Counted from the first letter of the stretch, positions 25,950-35,401 are shown. The stretch: 64,000 nt of DNA from Bacteroidales bacterium (GCA_024401635.1 JAKSKP010000003.1:1-64000); one strand, 5' to 3'. A program made the numbers and translations. Notes: generated by a model not told the origin, from the letters alone.

Positions 25950-27269
25950 TTAGAATTTCCCTCTCTTGAGCTCCTCGACGTAGCCGTCTATGCGCTGCAT
26001 CATCAAAGGTATCTTAATCCTCTGCGGACACTTCGGGACGCACTTGCCGCAGGCGATGCACTTGTCAGCCTGATGTTCGGGAAACACCTCGCGCGAATAT
26101 GAGCGCAGATAGCGGCGGCGGGCCTTTCTGTACGAAGGATCCCCCTCCACGGCCACGTCACCTTCGTTCACGCACCTGTTGTAATGCGCGAAGATTCCGG
26201 GTATGTCTATACCGTAGGGGCAGGGCATACAGTATCTGCAGTCCGTGCAGGGCACTATGGGATATTTCGTCAGCTTGACGGCAGTGTCGCCCAGGAAGGC
26301 GATATCCCCGGCATCGAGAGGCTGCAGGGGGCTGAATGACTCGAGATTGTCTTCCAGATGTTCCATATAGGTCATTCCGCTGAGCACGATGAGCACTCCG
26401 GGGAAGGTGCCGCAGAAGCGGAATGCCCAGCTGGCTATGCTCTTCGAGCCGTCACGCTGCTGCAACTGCTGCCCTATGAAATCGGGCACCTTGGCAAGAC
26501 GTCCGCCCAGCAGGGGTTCCATAATGACCACGGGTATCCCCATTTTCTCCAGGGTTTCATACAGATACCGGGCATCGCCGTTGTAATCCACATAATTCAT
26601 CTGTATCTGCACGAAGTCCCAATGATACTTCCCGTGAAGGGTCATAAGATAATCGAACAGCGCGGGAGATCCGTGGAAGCTGAAGCCAAGGTTGCGTATC
26701 CTGCCGGCCTCACGTTCCTTCAGCAGGAAATCCAGCACGCCGTTATCCACGAAACGGCCTTGGAAGTCCTCCCTGCCGCCTCCCAGACTGTGCAGAAGGT
26801 AATAGTCTATATAGTCCACCTGCAGCTCGCGCATCGACTTCTCGTACATGCTGCGCGCCGAGTCGAAGTCGTACTGCGAGAAATTGGACATCTTCGTAGC
26901 CACGGCATACGATTCGCGGGGATGCCTTGACAAAGCTATGCCCGTAGCCTTTTCGCTCAATCCGCGGCAATATACGGGAGACGTGTCGAAATAGTTAACT
27001 CCCGATTCAAGGGCCTTGTCCACCAGACGGTTTATCTCCTCCTGGTCCAGAGCGTATCGCCCATCGTCATCCGTAGTCTCGGGCCATCTCATACAGCCGT
27101 AGCCCAGCAGGCTGACCTTCGAGCCGTCCTTGGGGTTGGTACGTAAAGTCATTTCTCCGGACGCGGAGGGAGAGAGCGTTCCTTTCCCCTTTTTCACTCC
27201 GGTACAGGCGGCAAGGGCAGCGGTGCCGGCCACCAGCATAGTATCTTTTATGAATGTTCTTCTGTCCAT
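25950..27269 (-). CDS. Tat-exported aldo/keto reductase with ferredoxin tail
   Basis: 439 residues. The twin-arginine motif RRTFIKD is at 3-9, followed by a hydrophobic run and a lipobox-like Cys22, so it is probably exported folded and perhaps lipid-anchored. The aldo/keto reductase barrel carries the full catalytic tetrad: Asp95, Tyr100, Lys126 and His160. At the C terminus are two 4Fe-4S-type groups, CTDCRYCMPCPYG and CIACGKCVPKCP. An iron-sulfur aldo/keto reductase outside the cytosol is unlikely to rely on NADPH, so electrons may come through the ferredoxin tail, perhaps from the polyferredoxin three genes' worth of clusters upstream. ATG 27269 is preferred over TTG 27275. It lies nine bases after the polyferredoxin gene. 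Confidence 0.85.
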   Translation of the reverse strand: MDRRTFIKDTMLVAGTAALAACTGVKKGKGTLSPSASGEMTLRTNPKDGSKVSLLGYGCMRWPETTDDDGRYALDQEEINRLVDKALESGVNYFDTSPVYCRGLSEKATGIALSRHPRESYAVATKMSNFSQYDFDSARSMYEKSMRELQVDYIDYYLLHSLGGGREDFQGRFVDNGVLDFLLKEREAGRIRNLGFSFHGSPALFDYLMTLHGKYHWDFVQIQMNYVDYNGDARYLYETLEKMGIPVVIMEPLLGGRLAKVPDFIGQQLQQRDGSKSIASWAFRFCGTFPGVLIVLSGMTYMEHLEDNLESFSPLQPLDAGDIAFLGDTAVKLTKYPIVPCTDCRYCMPCPYGIDIPGIFAHYNRCVNEGDVAVEGDPSYRKARRRYLRSYSREVFPEHQADKCIACGKCVPKCPQRIKIPLMMQRIDGYVEELKRGKF

Positions 27270-27278
27270 AGTCAACTG

Positions 27279-28739
27279 TCAAATAACGTGGTGAACTTCG
27301 TTGCCTTCAACGTATATGGCGCTCACGGGACGTGCGGGGCATACATATTCGCAGCTTCCGCAGCCTATGCATTTCTCGGTGTTTATGGAAGGCACCAGCA
27401 GGTCGGGTTTCGAGCCGAACATATTCTGAACCATGGTAATGGCTCCTGAAGGGCAATGTCTTGCACAGTTGCCGCAAGACACGCCGTCGGTATTCACGAC
27501 GCAGCTGAACGAGTTGTATACCGCGTGGCCTATGCTTATTGAGGATTTCTCCTCGACGCTGATTTTCCTTATCGCTCCGGTGGGACAGACATTGCTGCAG
27601 GCGGTGCACTCGGGCCGGCAGAAGCCTTTCTCGTAATTCATCACGGGGTGCATGAAGTTGTCAAAGCTCACCGCCGGGCTCAAAACGCCGTTGGGGCATA
27701 CGCTCACGCAAAGCTGGCAGCCTATGCAGTTACGGTTGAAGGATGCGACGGACGACGAACCTGCAGGAGATATAGGCACCGACCTTTCCGGAGCCACCTT
27801 TTTCTGCAGCACGGCAATCCCGCCCTGGCCGTCGGCGGCCTTGAGGGCAGCGGTCCCCACAGCCAGCGCCGCAGCGGAAATAAAGGCCCTGCGGGAGTTA
27901 CCGCCAGCGGCGGCCTCGGAACCCTTGGCCACCGGTTCTTCGGACGGACGCCTTACGGATCCGCGTGATCCGGCACCAGCTGTCCACCTGTACTCGATCG
28001 CCCCTTCCTTGCAGTTGTCAAGGCAATCGAAGCACAATATGCAGCGTGACATATCCACAACGTGATTCTCTGTGTCGATGCAGGATGCGCGGCAGGCCTT
28101 GCCGCAAAGCCCGCAGGACACGCACTTTTCCTCGTTGATTACCGGTCTGAACAGGCTTCTTCTACTGAAGATTCCAAGTATGGTTCCCACCGGGCACAGC
28201 GTATTGCACCACGCCCTGCCGCCTTTGACCACGAACAGGACCAGTACAACCAGCGTAACGGCGGCGACTATCATCACCTCCAGGCCCGTCCTGCCCTTGA
28301 GCGTCCCCATCAGATTCCCGAAATTGCTGTACGGCTCGATCAGATAGGCGATGGATCCGAAACCGAACGCCACGGCGGCAAGGAACGCCGCAAGGATGCC
28401 CAGGCGTATGGCGTTACAGGGCTTGGTATAGCGCATGCGGAAACGTCTCTTCTTCGGCCCGGCGGTTCTGATGCGGTAGATGCCGTCCTGAAGCAGGCCC
28501 CAGGGGCAGAGCACCGAACAGTAAACACGACCGAAGACCATAGTCAGCACTATTATGAGGATGGCCACCGCAATGCTTCCGCCTATCACGGCCGGATAGA
28601 ACTGCGTCCGGGGCAGCCAGCCCAAAGCCTTGTCAAAAACTCCTCCCCAGTCCATGAAAAGCAGGACGAAAAGGATGAAAGCCGAACAGGCCAGGACTTG
28701 TCTGGCCTGTTTCAGAAACGGGATTTTCTTAGTCGCCAT
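27279..28739 (-). CDS. Membrane polyferredoxin (NapH/YccM-like)
   Basis: 486 residues in two modules. The first is NapH-like: four membrane helices (near 14-30, 50-70, 112-132 and 153-172), the CxxxCP motifs at 74-79 and 178-182, and two 4Fe-4S groups at 206-216 and 233-243. The second begins with an internal RRAFI hydrophobic segment (283-300) that resembles a twin-arginine signal, followed by four more cysteine clusters (338-348, 374-385, 422-429 and 457-467). This looks like an electron conduit that takes quinol or ferredoxin electrons across the membrane to the Tat-exported aldo/keto reductase encoded next. ATG 28739 is chosen because the frame upstream has no membrane-protein character. 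Confidence 0.85.
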   Translation of the reverse strand: MATKKIPFLKQARQVLACSAFILFVLLFMDWGGVFDKALGWLPRTQFYPAVIGGSIAVAILIIVLTMVFGRVYCSVLCPWGLLQDGIYRIRTAGPKKRRFRMRYTKPCNAIRLGILAAFLAAVAFGFGSIAYLIEPYSNFGNLMGTLKGRTGLEVMIVAAVTLVVLVLFVVKGGRAWCNTLCPVGTILGIFSRRSLFRPVINEEKCVSCGLCGKACRASCIDTENHVVDMSRCILCFDCLDNCKEGAIEYRWTAGAGSRGSVRRPSEEPVAKGSEAAAGGNSRRAFISAAALAVGTAALKAADGQGGIAVLQKKVAPERSVPISPAGSSSVASFNRNCIGCQLCVSVCPNGVLSPAVSFDNFMHPVMNYEKGFCRPECTACSNVCPTGAIRKISVEEKSSISIGHAVYNSFSCVVNTDGVSCGNCARHCPSGAITMVQNMFGSKPDLLVPSINTEKCIGCGSCEYVCPARPVSAIYVEGNEVHHVI

Positions 28740-28759
28740 ATCGTGAGTCAATAGTAATG

Positions 28760-28767
28760 CAAATATA
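28760..28767 (-). promoter_or_regulatory. -7 box of the polyferredoxin-reductase pair
   Basis: TATATTTG on the minus strand, 20 bases before the ATG at 28739. No clear -33 box. Confidence 0.5.
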
Positions 28768-28849
28768 ATAATTTTGGCGTAATTGCCATCGGAAGCTCTG
28801 CATCTTCCCCAGTTATTCACGACGGACGACTTGTTTCCCCAACGCGCAA

Positions 28850-29203
28850 TTACAGCGCGTTTTCAGACGTCAGAACCTCGTTCTCCGGAATGATGGTGAA
28901 CTCGCCCACGGAGATTTCGGTGGAATAGTGCTCGGCTCCGTCCGCACCGGAATACTTGTTGTTCCTGAGCCTTCCTTTCACCTCGATGGGTGTCCCCACC
29001 TTGATGAGCGACAGGTCCGGAAACCTTTTGTTGCCCCAGGCGGTGCAGTTGTGCCAGGTCACCTCCTCGACCGTCGTATTGTCGGCGGTACGTCTGACCA
29101 GATTGGTAGCCACGGAGAAATTGCATACGCTCCTTTCGTTCACCGTGTTCATTCTTACGATTCCGACACGGCCGCGGATGAGAACTTGATTGATCTGTTC
29201 CAT
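28850..29203 (-). CDS. ssb: Short single-stranded DNA-binding protein
   Basis: 117 residues: one OB fold with the Ssb pattern (NQVLIRGRVG, CNFSVATN, EEVTWHNCTAWG, VKGRLRNNKY). It binds single-stranded DNA. The protein ends almost at the end of the OB fold (ENEVLTSENAL) and lacks the flexible tail and acidic DDIPF-type tip by which Ssb recruits partner proteins. It may be a second, specialised Ssb rather than the replication one. ATG 29203 is chosen because the family starts with MEQINQ-like sequence; 19 upstream codons are unrelated. Confidence 0.85.
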   Translation of the reverse strand: MEQINQVLIRGRVGIVRMNTVNERSVCNFSVATNLVRRTADNTTVEEVTWHNCTAWGNKRFPDLSLIKVGTPIEVKGRLRNNKYSGADGAEHYSTEISVGEFTIIPENEVLTSENAL

Positions 29204-29229
29204 AGTTTTTTGATTTTGGTTTACACCGG

Positions 29230-29260
29230 CAAAGGAAGATCCTGGAAATGGAATTTGCAA
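29230..29260 (-). promoter_or_regulatory. Predicted promoter of ssb
   Basis: TTG at 29260-29258, a 20-base spacer and TTCCTTTG at 29237-29230 on the minus strand. The -7 box differs from TAnnTTTG by one base. Confidence 0.45.
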
Positions 29261-29428
29261 CAGCGGAGGAAAGGTTTTCGTTTATTTTACGATTTTTGAA
29301 AAATCTTAATGAACGTAAAAAAATTGCGTTCCTTTAAGAAAAAGACAAAACTTCACAAGAAAAAAAATATAATATGCACGGGCTATTGCACAATGCCGGC
29401 ACAGTCGCCATTATTGCACAAAAAAAGT

Positions 29429-29833
29429 ATGGACGAGTACAAGGATGTCACAGAACCCAAATGCCTCCAGTGCGGCAATGACATGAAATACGGACGGTCC
29501 GACAGAAAATTCTGCTGCGCCGCATGCAAGAACCGCTACAACAACATACGCCGTTACGCCCACACGGCCTACAGGGACAAGATAAACAGGAATCTTGAGA
29601 AGAACTATGTGATACTCAACAACCTGCTGAAGATGAGGGTTGACCAGATCCCGCTCGACGAGGCACAGTCCATGGGCTTCAACCCGCATATGGTGACCTC
29701 CGTCACAAAGACAGGCAGGCGGCCCGTCTATCACTATTCCTGCTACGACATTTCCTTCAAGATTTCTGACTCAAGAATTTTCAACATTCAAAGAATAACA
29801 TTAACTTTGAAGGACATATCTTCTAAAAAATGA
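29429..29833 (+). CDS. Small zinc-ribbon protein, function unknown
   Basis: 134 residues from the ATG at 29429 (start uncertain; the frame is open to 29309, with another ATG at 29393). The N-terminal part has CLQCG and, 14 residues later, CCAACKNRYNN, a treble-clef or zinc-ribbon-like pattern common in small Bacteroidota proteins of the form CxxCG...FCSxxCRNxxNN. The rest is mostly helical and then strand-rich. A nucleic-acid role is possible but unproven. The last four bases overlap the start of the M3 peptidase gene. Confidence 0.65.
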   Translation: MDEYKDVTEPKCLQCGNDMKYGRSDRKFCCAACKNRYNNIRRYAHTAYRDKINRNLEKNYVILNNLLKMRVDQIPLDEAQSMGFNPHMVTSVTKTGRRPVYHYSCYDISFKISDSRIFNIQRITLTLKDISSKK

Positions 29834-31917
29834 AAAGAACATTACTCACGGCAGCAGCCGCACTGGCTGTGCTTTCATCTTGCAAAATGGAAAATCCGTT
29901 TCTAACCGAATCCAAACTCGCCTACAACGCGCCCGAGTTTGACAAAATCAAAACAGAACATTACAAGCCGGCATTCGAGGCAGGAATAGCCGAAGGAAAG
30001 GCTAACATAGACAAGATCGTGGCAGACACCGCAAAGCCCTGCTTCGCCAACGTCATTGTCCCCATGGAGTTCGCAAATCCCATACTGGACAAGGTCTCCG
30101 GCGTATTCTACAACCTGCTCGAGGCCGACACCAACGACGAAATGCAGGCCCTTGCCGAGGAACTGAGCCCCCTTATGACGGAATACAGTATGTACATCTC
30201 CCTCAACCAGCCCCTCTTCCAGAAGGTAAAGGCCGTCTACGAGGACAGGGAGAACGAGAATCTCAAACCGAATGAGCTGAGACTTCTGGAGCAGACATAC
30301 AAATCATTCGTGCGCAGCGGAGCCAACCTCAGCGACGAGGACAAGGAGACCTATGCACAACTCTCCGAGAAGGCCAGTCTCCTGAGCCTCCAGTTCGGGA
30401 AGAACGTGCTCGCCGCAACAAACGCCTATACCCTGAACGTGACTGATTCCGCCAAACTTGCCGGAATGCCCCAGTACATACTTACCCAGGGCGCCGAAAC
30501 TGCAGACGAGAAAGGGCAGGAAGGCTGGACGTTCACCCTTCAGGCCCCCTCATACGGCCCCTTTATGAAATATTGCGCCGACCGCGAACTGCGCAAGGAA
30601 CTCTATATGGCCTACAACACCCGCGCTGTGGGCGGTGAATTCGACAACTCACAGGTAATCAAGGATATCGCAGACACCAGAATCAAGATTTCCAACCTCC
30701 TGGGCTACCCCACCTATGCGGACTACGCATTGGAAGTGCGTATGGCCAAGGACAAGGAGACAGTGAATGCTTTCCTCGGCAGCCTTATGGAACCCACCCT
30801 TCCCTTCGCCCTTGCAGAGGTTAAGGAAATCGAGGATTTCGCCCATTCCAAAGGCTTCGAGGGCAAACTCGAGAGCTGGGACTTCAGCTTCTGGAGCGAG
30901 CGCCTCAAGGAGGAGAAATATTCCTTCAACGCCGAGGAACTCAAGCCCTATTTCGAGCTTGAGAGCTGCATAGGAGCCGCTTTCAGCCTCGCCGGCCGCC
31001 TGTACGGACTTCAGTTCGAGCCCATAGACCTGCCAGTATATCACAAAGACGTGAAGGTTTATGACGTCAAGGATGCCGGAGGCAATCACAAGGCCCTCTT
31101 CTACGCCGATTTCTTCCCCCGCGAAAGCAAGCGCGGCGGAGCCTGGATGACGGAATTCCGCGGTCAGAGCATAGAGAACGGCATCGAGAAGCGTCCCTTC
31201 ATCAGCATAGTGTGCAACTTCACCAAACCCACAGCCGGAGAGCCTTCACTTATCACTCACGACGAATTCACGACTTTCCTCCACGAGTTCGGCCACTCCC
31301 TGCACGGAATACTGGCAGAGGGAGAGTTCCCCAGCCAGACAGGTACCAACGTAGCCCGCGACTTTGTGGAGCTTCCTTCGCAGATAAACGAGAACTGGTG
31401 CTTCGAACCAGAGTTCCTGAACAGTTTCGCCAGGCACTACAAGACAGGCGAGACCATTCCTGCCGAACTGCTGCAGAAAATCATAGACAGCCAGAACTAC
31501 CTCAGCGCATACGGACAGGTACGCCAGCTCCAGTTCGGCATCATCGATATGGCCTGGCACACTCTGACGGCCGTTCCCGGGGATGAGACCGCGCAGGAGT
31601 TCGAGAAACGCGTTCTCAGGCCCTACGGAGTGCTCCCCGAAATAGCCGAGACAAGTTTCTGCCAGAGCTTCAACCACATTTTCAGCGGCGGATATGCTGC
31701 CGGATATTACTCTTACAAATGGGCCGAGGTGCTCGAAGCCGACGCGTTCTCACTGTTCAAGGAGAACGGCATCTTCGACAAGGCCACGGCGGACAGTTTC
31801 CGCGAAAACATACTCACAAAAGGCGACAGCGAGGACCCCGCAGTGCTCTACCGCAAATTCCGTGGCCGTGACCCTCAGCCTGAAGCCCTGATGAGAAAAC
31901 TCGGTCTTGTAAAATAA
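29830..31917 (+). CDS. M3-family oligopeptidase lipoprotein (Dcp-like)
   Basis: 695 residues. A lipoprotein signal with Cys at about 18 (AVLSSCK) sends it to the periplasm or outer membrane. The zinc motif HEFGH is at 485-489 and the third ligand Glu514 lies in RDFVELPSQ. Length and domain layout fit peptidyl-dipeptidase Dcp/oligopeptidase A of family M3, which trims short peptides. The start overlaps the previous gene by four bases, implying coupled translation. Confidence 0.93.
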   Translation: MKRTLLTAAAALAVLSSCKMENPFLTESKLAYNAPEFDKIKTEHYKPAFEAGIAEGKANIDKIVADTAKPCFANVIVPMEFANPILDKVSGVFYNLLEADTNDEMQALAEELSPLMTEYSMYISLNQPLFQKVKAVYEDRENENLKPNELRLLEQTYKSFVRSGANLSDEDKETYAQLSEKASLLSLQFGKNVLAATNAYTLNVTDSAKLAGMPQYILTQGAETADEKGQEGWTFTLQAPSYGPFMKYCADRELRKELYMAYNTRAVGGEFDNSQVIKDIADTRIKISNLLGYPTYADYALEVRMAKDKETVNAFLGSLMEPTLPFALAEVKEIEDFAHSKGFEGKLESWDFSFWSERLKEEKYSFNAEELKPYFELESCIGAAFSLAGRLYGLQFEPIDLPVYHKDVKVYDVKDAGGNHKALFYADFFPRESKRGGAWMTEFRGQSIENGIEKRPFISIVCNFTKPTAGEPSLITHDEFTTFLHEFGHSLHGILAEGEFPSQTGTNVARDFVELPSQINENWCFEPEFLNSFARHYKTGETIPAELLQKIIDSQNYLSAYGQVRQLQFGIIDMAWHTLTAVPGDETAQEFEKRVLRPYGVLPEIAETSFCQSFNHIFSGGYAAGYYSYKWAEVLEADAFSLFKENGIFDKATADSFRENILTKGDSEDPAVLYRKFRGRDPQPEALMRKLGLVK

Positions 31918-31935
31918 GCAAAGCAAGGAAAACCT

Positions 31936-32670
31936 ATGAAAAAATACATACTCGTCATAGCAGCTCTGCTGTCCTGCGCAGCACTCGCAGCAAAGAAAAT
32001 AATCCTTACGGGAGAACAGGACGGCAAGGACATCGTCATTGCCGGGAAATATGAGAGCATCTCTGTCGGCAACGACATCGAAGTCCGCTACTCCTCACAG
32101 TACAAACAGGCCCACATCACGGCCGACAAGGCAATACTGCCCTATGTCAAGGTCATAGTAAACGGCAGCCGGCTGGAAATCGGATATAACGGGAACCGTA
32201 TGACGGTAAAACGTCCGCGCAAAGTGAAAAGCTCGAACGCCACCGTGGTAACCCTTCCCTGGAATGCCGCCTTGGAGTCGATTTCCGCAAGCGGGGCAAG
32301 TTCCATACAGATGGACGAGTGCGTGCAGGGGGAGAATTTCTCCATCAGCCTTTCCGGTGCATCACATTTCTACGGCAGGCTGGAAGTATCCGATCTGGAC
32401 GTGAATGCCAGCGGAGCGTCCGAAGCCCAGATCGAGGGACACAGCCGCACATTCAATACAGTGCTGTCAGGCGCCTGCAACGTGGATGCCGACAAGTTCG
32501 TGACTTCAATCGCAAAGGTGAACCTGAGCGGGGCCTCCAACGTCAGGGTATGCGTCAACGGTACCATAAAAGGAAACATCAGCGGAGCCAGCAATCTGCA
32601 TTGCTACGGCCCCGCTGACGTTCAGAACGTTCGCTGTTCAGGCGCCGGAAGAGTCATCCGGCATAAATAG
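31936..32670 (+). CDS. Head GIN domain (DUF2807) exported protein
   Basis: 244 residues with a signal peptide (about 1-20). The rest is a repeated beta structure with the recurring pattern SGAS (seen as ISASGASSI, NASGASEA, NLSGASNV and NISGASNL), typical of the putative auto-transporter adhesin head GIN domain. It is probably a right-handed beta helix at the cell surface or in the periplasm; function unknown. It ends one base before the end of the convergent C10 peptidase gene. Confidence 0.85.
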   Translation: MKKYILVIAALLSCAALAAKKIILTGEQDGKDIVIAGKYESISVGNDIEVRYSSQYKQAHITADKAILPYVKVIVNGSRLEIGYNGNRMTVKRPRKVKSSNATVVTLPWNAALESISASGASSIQMDECVQGENFSISLSGASHFYGRLEVSDLDVNASGASEAQIEGHSRTFNTVLSGACNVDADKFVTSIAKVNLSGASNVRVCVNGTIKGNISGASNLHCYGPADVQNVRCSGAGRVIRHK

Positions 32671-32671
32671 A

Positions 32672-34396
32672 CTATTTCACAATAATCTCCTGAACGAGGG
32701 TCTCCTTGACTCCCGAAGCCTTGGAGAGTACCGCTTTGATTGTATGCGTTCCCGCTGTCAGCGTATGCAAGAGTTCTGCGGTCTTGACGCCATCGTAATA
32801 CCATACAGCTCCGGAAAGAGCCTCCGTTCCGCCGGTCAGCTTGAAATAGATGGTATCGCCGGCCTTGTACTCGGTCTTGTCAAGTTTTATGAAATAAGGA
32901 ATTGCACCCAAACGTCCTACAGTGCCGTCATGAGGATAAGGCGTCAAAGCATAGTCCTCAGTTCCGGGTACCTGATATGCCAGCATTATGCCATCGCGGA
33001 ATCCCAGAGGCTTTGACAACTTGCAGGTAAAGTCGAATTGGTACATATAATTGTATCCCTCGACAGATACCTTTTGAATTTCAGCTTTCTGGGGTTTGCA
33101 CAGTTGCTCGATGATGTTGTCATCCTTATCTACAAGGACAACTACCAGATTCCCCGAATAATCGGCATTTCCCATATTGGTAACATAATCGGAGGTCAGC
33201 ACAAACTCACCTTCAGTGCCCACCTGCCCCGAAGTCAGCTTGAGTCCGTAATTATCAAGCATAATATTGGAAGAGGCCTCGTCTATCTTGTCAGGGTCAG
33301 GGGCAGCGCCAATCAAAGCAACCTGTCTGTCGCTGAATTGATAACTGCCGGGAATCTTCAGGTCTATGGTGTAAAAACCGTTATCGGAGCCTGACCATCC
33401 CCAGTTGAGACGCCACATATAGTCCTCGTCATATCCGTCGATAATGAACGCGTGTCCTCCGGCACCCGGGTCCGAGGCAGAATACAGTACAGGACGATCC
33501 GAGTCAATTTCACCCTTGAGGAGCGCGTAATACTCATAAATATCGTCAATGCTGTTTTTCGCTACGTGTCGCATAGATGCACTGTAACCGAAATTCTTGG
33601 CAAGAGCAACCATAGGAGAATAACTTCCTGCACCAGAACCGCCACTTGTGTAATCCATATACACGGACATACCGCAGTCGTGGATTAGAGTTGCTATGGC
33701 ATGCTTCGCATCATCACCGGCCTGCTTTACGTCGGTGCTCTTCAAAGGCATATTGCTCCAATCATAGTTGTGGTCCTCTATGCTGTATCCGGTCATCTTG
33801 TAGCCATAAGTTCTCGTTGTGTAAGAAGGTACACTGCCCATTCCATGTTCGGGATACTCCATATAGCGCATGAAGATAGCCATCGCCGTTGCAACGCAAC
33901 CCGTCACAGCCTTGCCGCCGGGGATATCACAGTAATAATTGTAGGGATTACCCTGACCCCATTCTGCGGTCTCGAGCACAACTGAAGCACCGCCCTTGGT
34001 TTTCGCACCTATGCTGGCCCACTCGGCACGCACATCGTTGCCGGCCTTAATATTCTTCTCCCGAACGGTCTTGATATCTTTCTCAAGTCCTGAGAACCAG
34101 CCCCTGATGTTGGAGGGCATACCTTCCACGCGGAAACTGCCGGTATGGGAATAGCCCAGCACGGGAGTCACCGCATCCTCGGCAGAGATGATCACGAAAC
34201 CGCCTCCGACATGGTTGAATGCATAGAAAGCGGGAGACTCGGTCGATGTGCCTGTCCACACCTGCTTTATGGAAGAAGATGTGGTATTGCCGAAAAACTT
34301 GCGTGCATATTCGGCCGCTTCCTGCTGTGAAAGCGTTCTTGCTGAAGCAAACACTCCGCAAAGCAGAGCCAATGAAAATATTAATAACCTTTTCAT
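32672..34396 (-). CDS. C10 (streptopain-type) cysteine peptidase
   Basis: 574 residues: signal peptide (1-19), an N-terminal propeptide of the Spi/inhibitor type (about 20-135), and a C10 catalytic domain. Catalytic Cys167 lies in KAVTGCVATAMA, His315 in GGHAFIIDGYD, and Asn331-Trp332 with Trp334 in the NWGWSG motif, so all active-site residues are kept. A C-terminal beta-rich part of about 200 residues may be an Ig-like or sorting region. Family C10 includes streptopain and the Bacteroides Bfp proteases. ATG 34396 gives the clean signal peptide; 47 in-frame codons upstream do not. It is the last gene of the Sus-like operon, four bases after its neighbour. Confidence 0.9.
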   Translation of the reverse strand: MKRLLIFSLALLCGVFASARTLSQQEAAEYARKFFGNTTSSSIKQVWTGTSTESPAFYAFNHVGGGFVIISAEDAVTPVLGYSHTGSFRVEGMPSNIRGWFSGLEKDIKTVREKNIKAGNDVRAEWASIGAKTKGGASVVLETAEWGQGNPYNYYCDIPGGKAVTGCVATAMAIFMRYMEYPEHGMGSVPSYTTRTYGYKMTGYSIEDHNYDWSNMPLKSTDVKQAGDDAKHAIATLIHDCGMSVYMDYTSGGSGAGSYSPMVALAKNFGYSASMRHVAKNSIDDIYEYYALLKGEIDSDRPVLYSASDPGAGGHAFIIDGYDEDYMWRLNWGWSGSDNGFYTIDLKIPGSYQFSDRQVALIGAAPDPDKIDEASSNIMLDNYGLKLTSGQVGTEGEFVLTSDYVTNMGNADYSGNLVVVLVDKDDNIIEQLCKPQKAEIQKVSVEGYNYMYQFDFTCKLSKPLGFRDGIMLAYQVPGTEDYALTPYPHDGTVGRLGAIPYFIKLDKTEYKAGDTIYFKLTGGTEALSGAVWYYDGVKTAELLHTLTAGTHTIKAVLSKASGVKETLVQEIIVK

Positions 34397-34400
34397 CGCA

Positions 34401-35387
34401 CTATTTCTCCTCTTTTTCGTAATAAACCACATAACCCATATTGTTGGGATAATCCATAAGCCAGAGTATGTCCTGGCCAACCTTCTCAATCGTGACGCTG
34501 ATGTCTGCAGGTGAGTATGCCGACACGCCGGAAGCATCCAATGAAAGACTTACGACCTGGCCGGCCTTGACCTTGGCGGGATACTGGAATCCTGCGAACC
34601 ACTCCTCGTTGTAATTCTGAAGATGGAAGACCATCTTGCCATCGTTGACAGAATATGAATACTGGTCCTTGCCGGCTTCATAGACAAAAATTTCGGAAGC
34701 AGCATCATCCGTAGCAGAATATACTCCGAATGCCGACTTCGCTGTCAGAGGAGACTGTATCTCGTGCTCATTGAAGTCCTTGGCATCGAACACATAGCAG
34801 GCAGCTGACGTAGGATAGCAGATAAGGTCTCCTTGAGAGCCATCCTCCACCTTGAAGCCCTGCGGACGGCAGGTGGCGCTCATCTGCACTCCGCGCTGGG
34901 AAATGATTCCCGAGCCTCCCGCTGTACCGTTGAAACCGTTTACAAAGGTCATATTCTCCAATTTCACACGTCTGTGGGAATATTTCACTTTGTCGGCAAT
35001 CAGGTCAGAAAGCTTGATTGTAGTGCAAGGGACATTCTGAGTTTGTGTCACAGTTGCCCCGGAAACCTCCAGCTCGGAAAAGAGCAGGGCACCGGAAGAT
35101 ATCCTCGCTTTGCCGGTTATATGGCCGTCTATGAGCTGCCCGGGCTTGAAAGTGTGCCCGGACTTGTTCAGTTGGGCACCCGCAGTCGCATCCTCCATCT
35201 GGACATAATTTCCGAAAACGGCAGAAACCGTCAAACCCTTTATATGGATATCGAAATCCGCATACGTGGTGGTTGACTTTGTCGCAAGTTCAGCCAGCGT
35301 CGTGTAGACAATAGGCTCATCCTTCTTACAGCCGGCGAAAGCCGACAGAATCAGGGCGGCGCATATAAAATAATGTAATTTCTTCAT
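34401..35387 (-). CDS. Surface lipoprotein of the Sus-like operon (330 aa range)
   Basis: 328 residues with a lipoprotein signal (AFAGCKK, Cys at about 19). The first half (STTTYADFDIHIKGLTV, YVQMEDATAGAQLN, GQLIDGHITGKA) reads like an OB-fold domain of the kind often found in Bacteroidota lipoproteins; the second half is a beta sandwich ending in VTIEKVGQDILWLMDYPNN. I do not recognise a named family with certainty. A GTG or ATG four codons upstream is possible, but ATG 35387 gives the signal peptide. Its position between a SusD-linked lipoprotein and a C10 peptidase suggests a binding role at the outer membrane. Confidence 0.7.
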   Translation of the reverse strand: MKKLHYFICAALILSAFAGCKKDEPIVYTTLAELATKSTTTYADFDIHIKGLTVSAVFGNYVQMEDATAGAQLNKSGHTFKPGQLIDGHITGKARISSGALLFSELEVSGATVTQTQNVPCTTIKLSDLIADKVKYSHRRVKLENMTFVNGFNGTAGGSGIISQRGVQMSATCRPQGFKVEDGSQGDLICYPTSAACYVFDAKDFNEHEIQSPLTAKSAFGVYSATDDAASEIFVYEAGKDQYSYSVNDGKMVFHLQNYNEEWFAGFQYPAKVKAGQVVSLSLDASGVSAYSPADISVTIEKVGQDILWLMDYPNNMGYVVYYEKEEK

Positions 35388-35401
35388 ATCAAACACCAAA
35401 G

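Noticed and set aside
32280..32640. Tandem DNA repeats in the GIN-domain gene
   Set aside because: Only the peptide pattern SGAS recurs; the codons differ, so this is a protein fold repeat.
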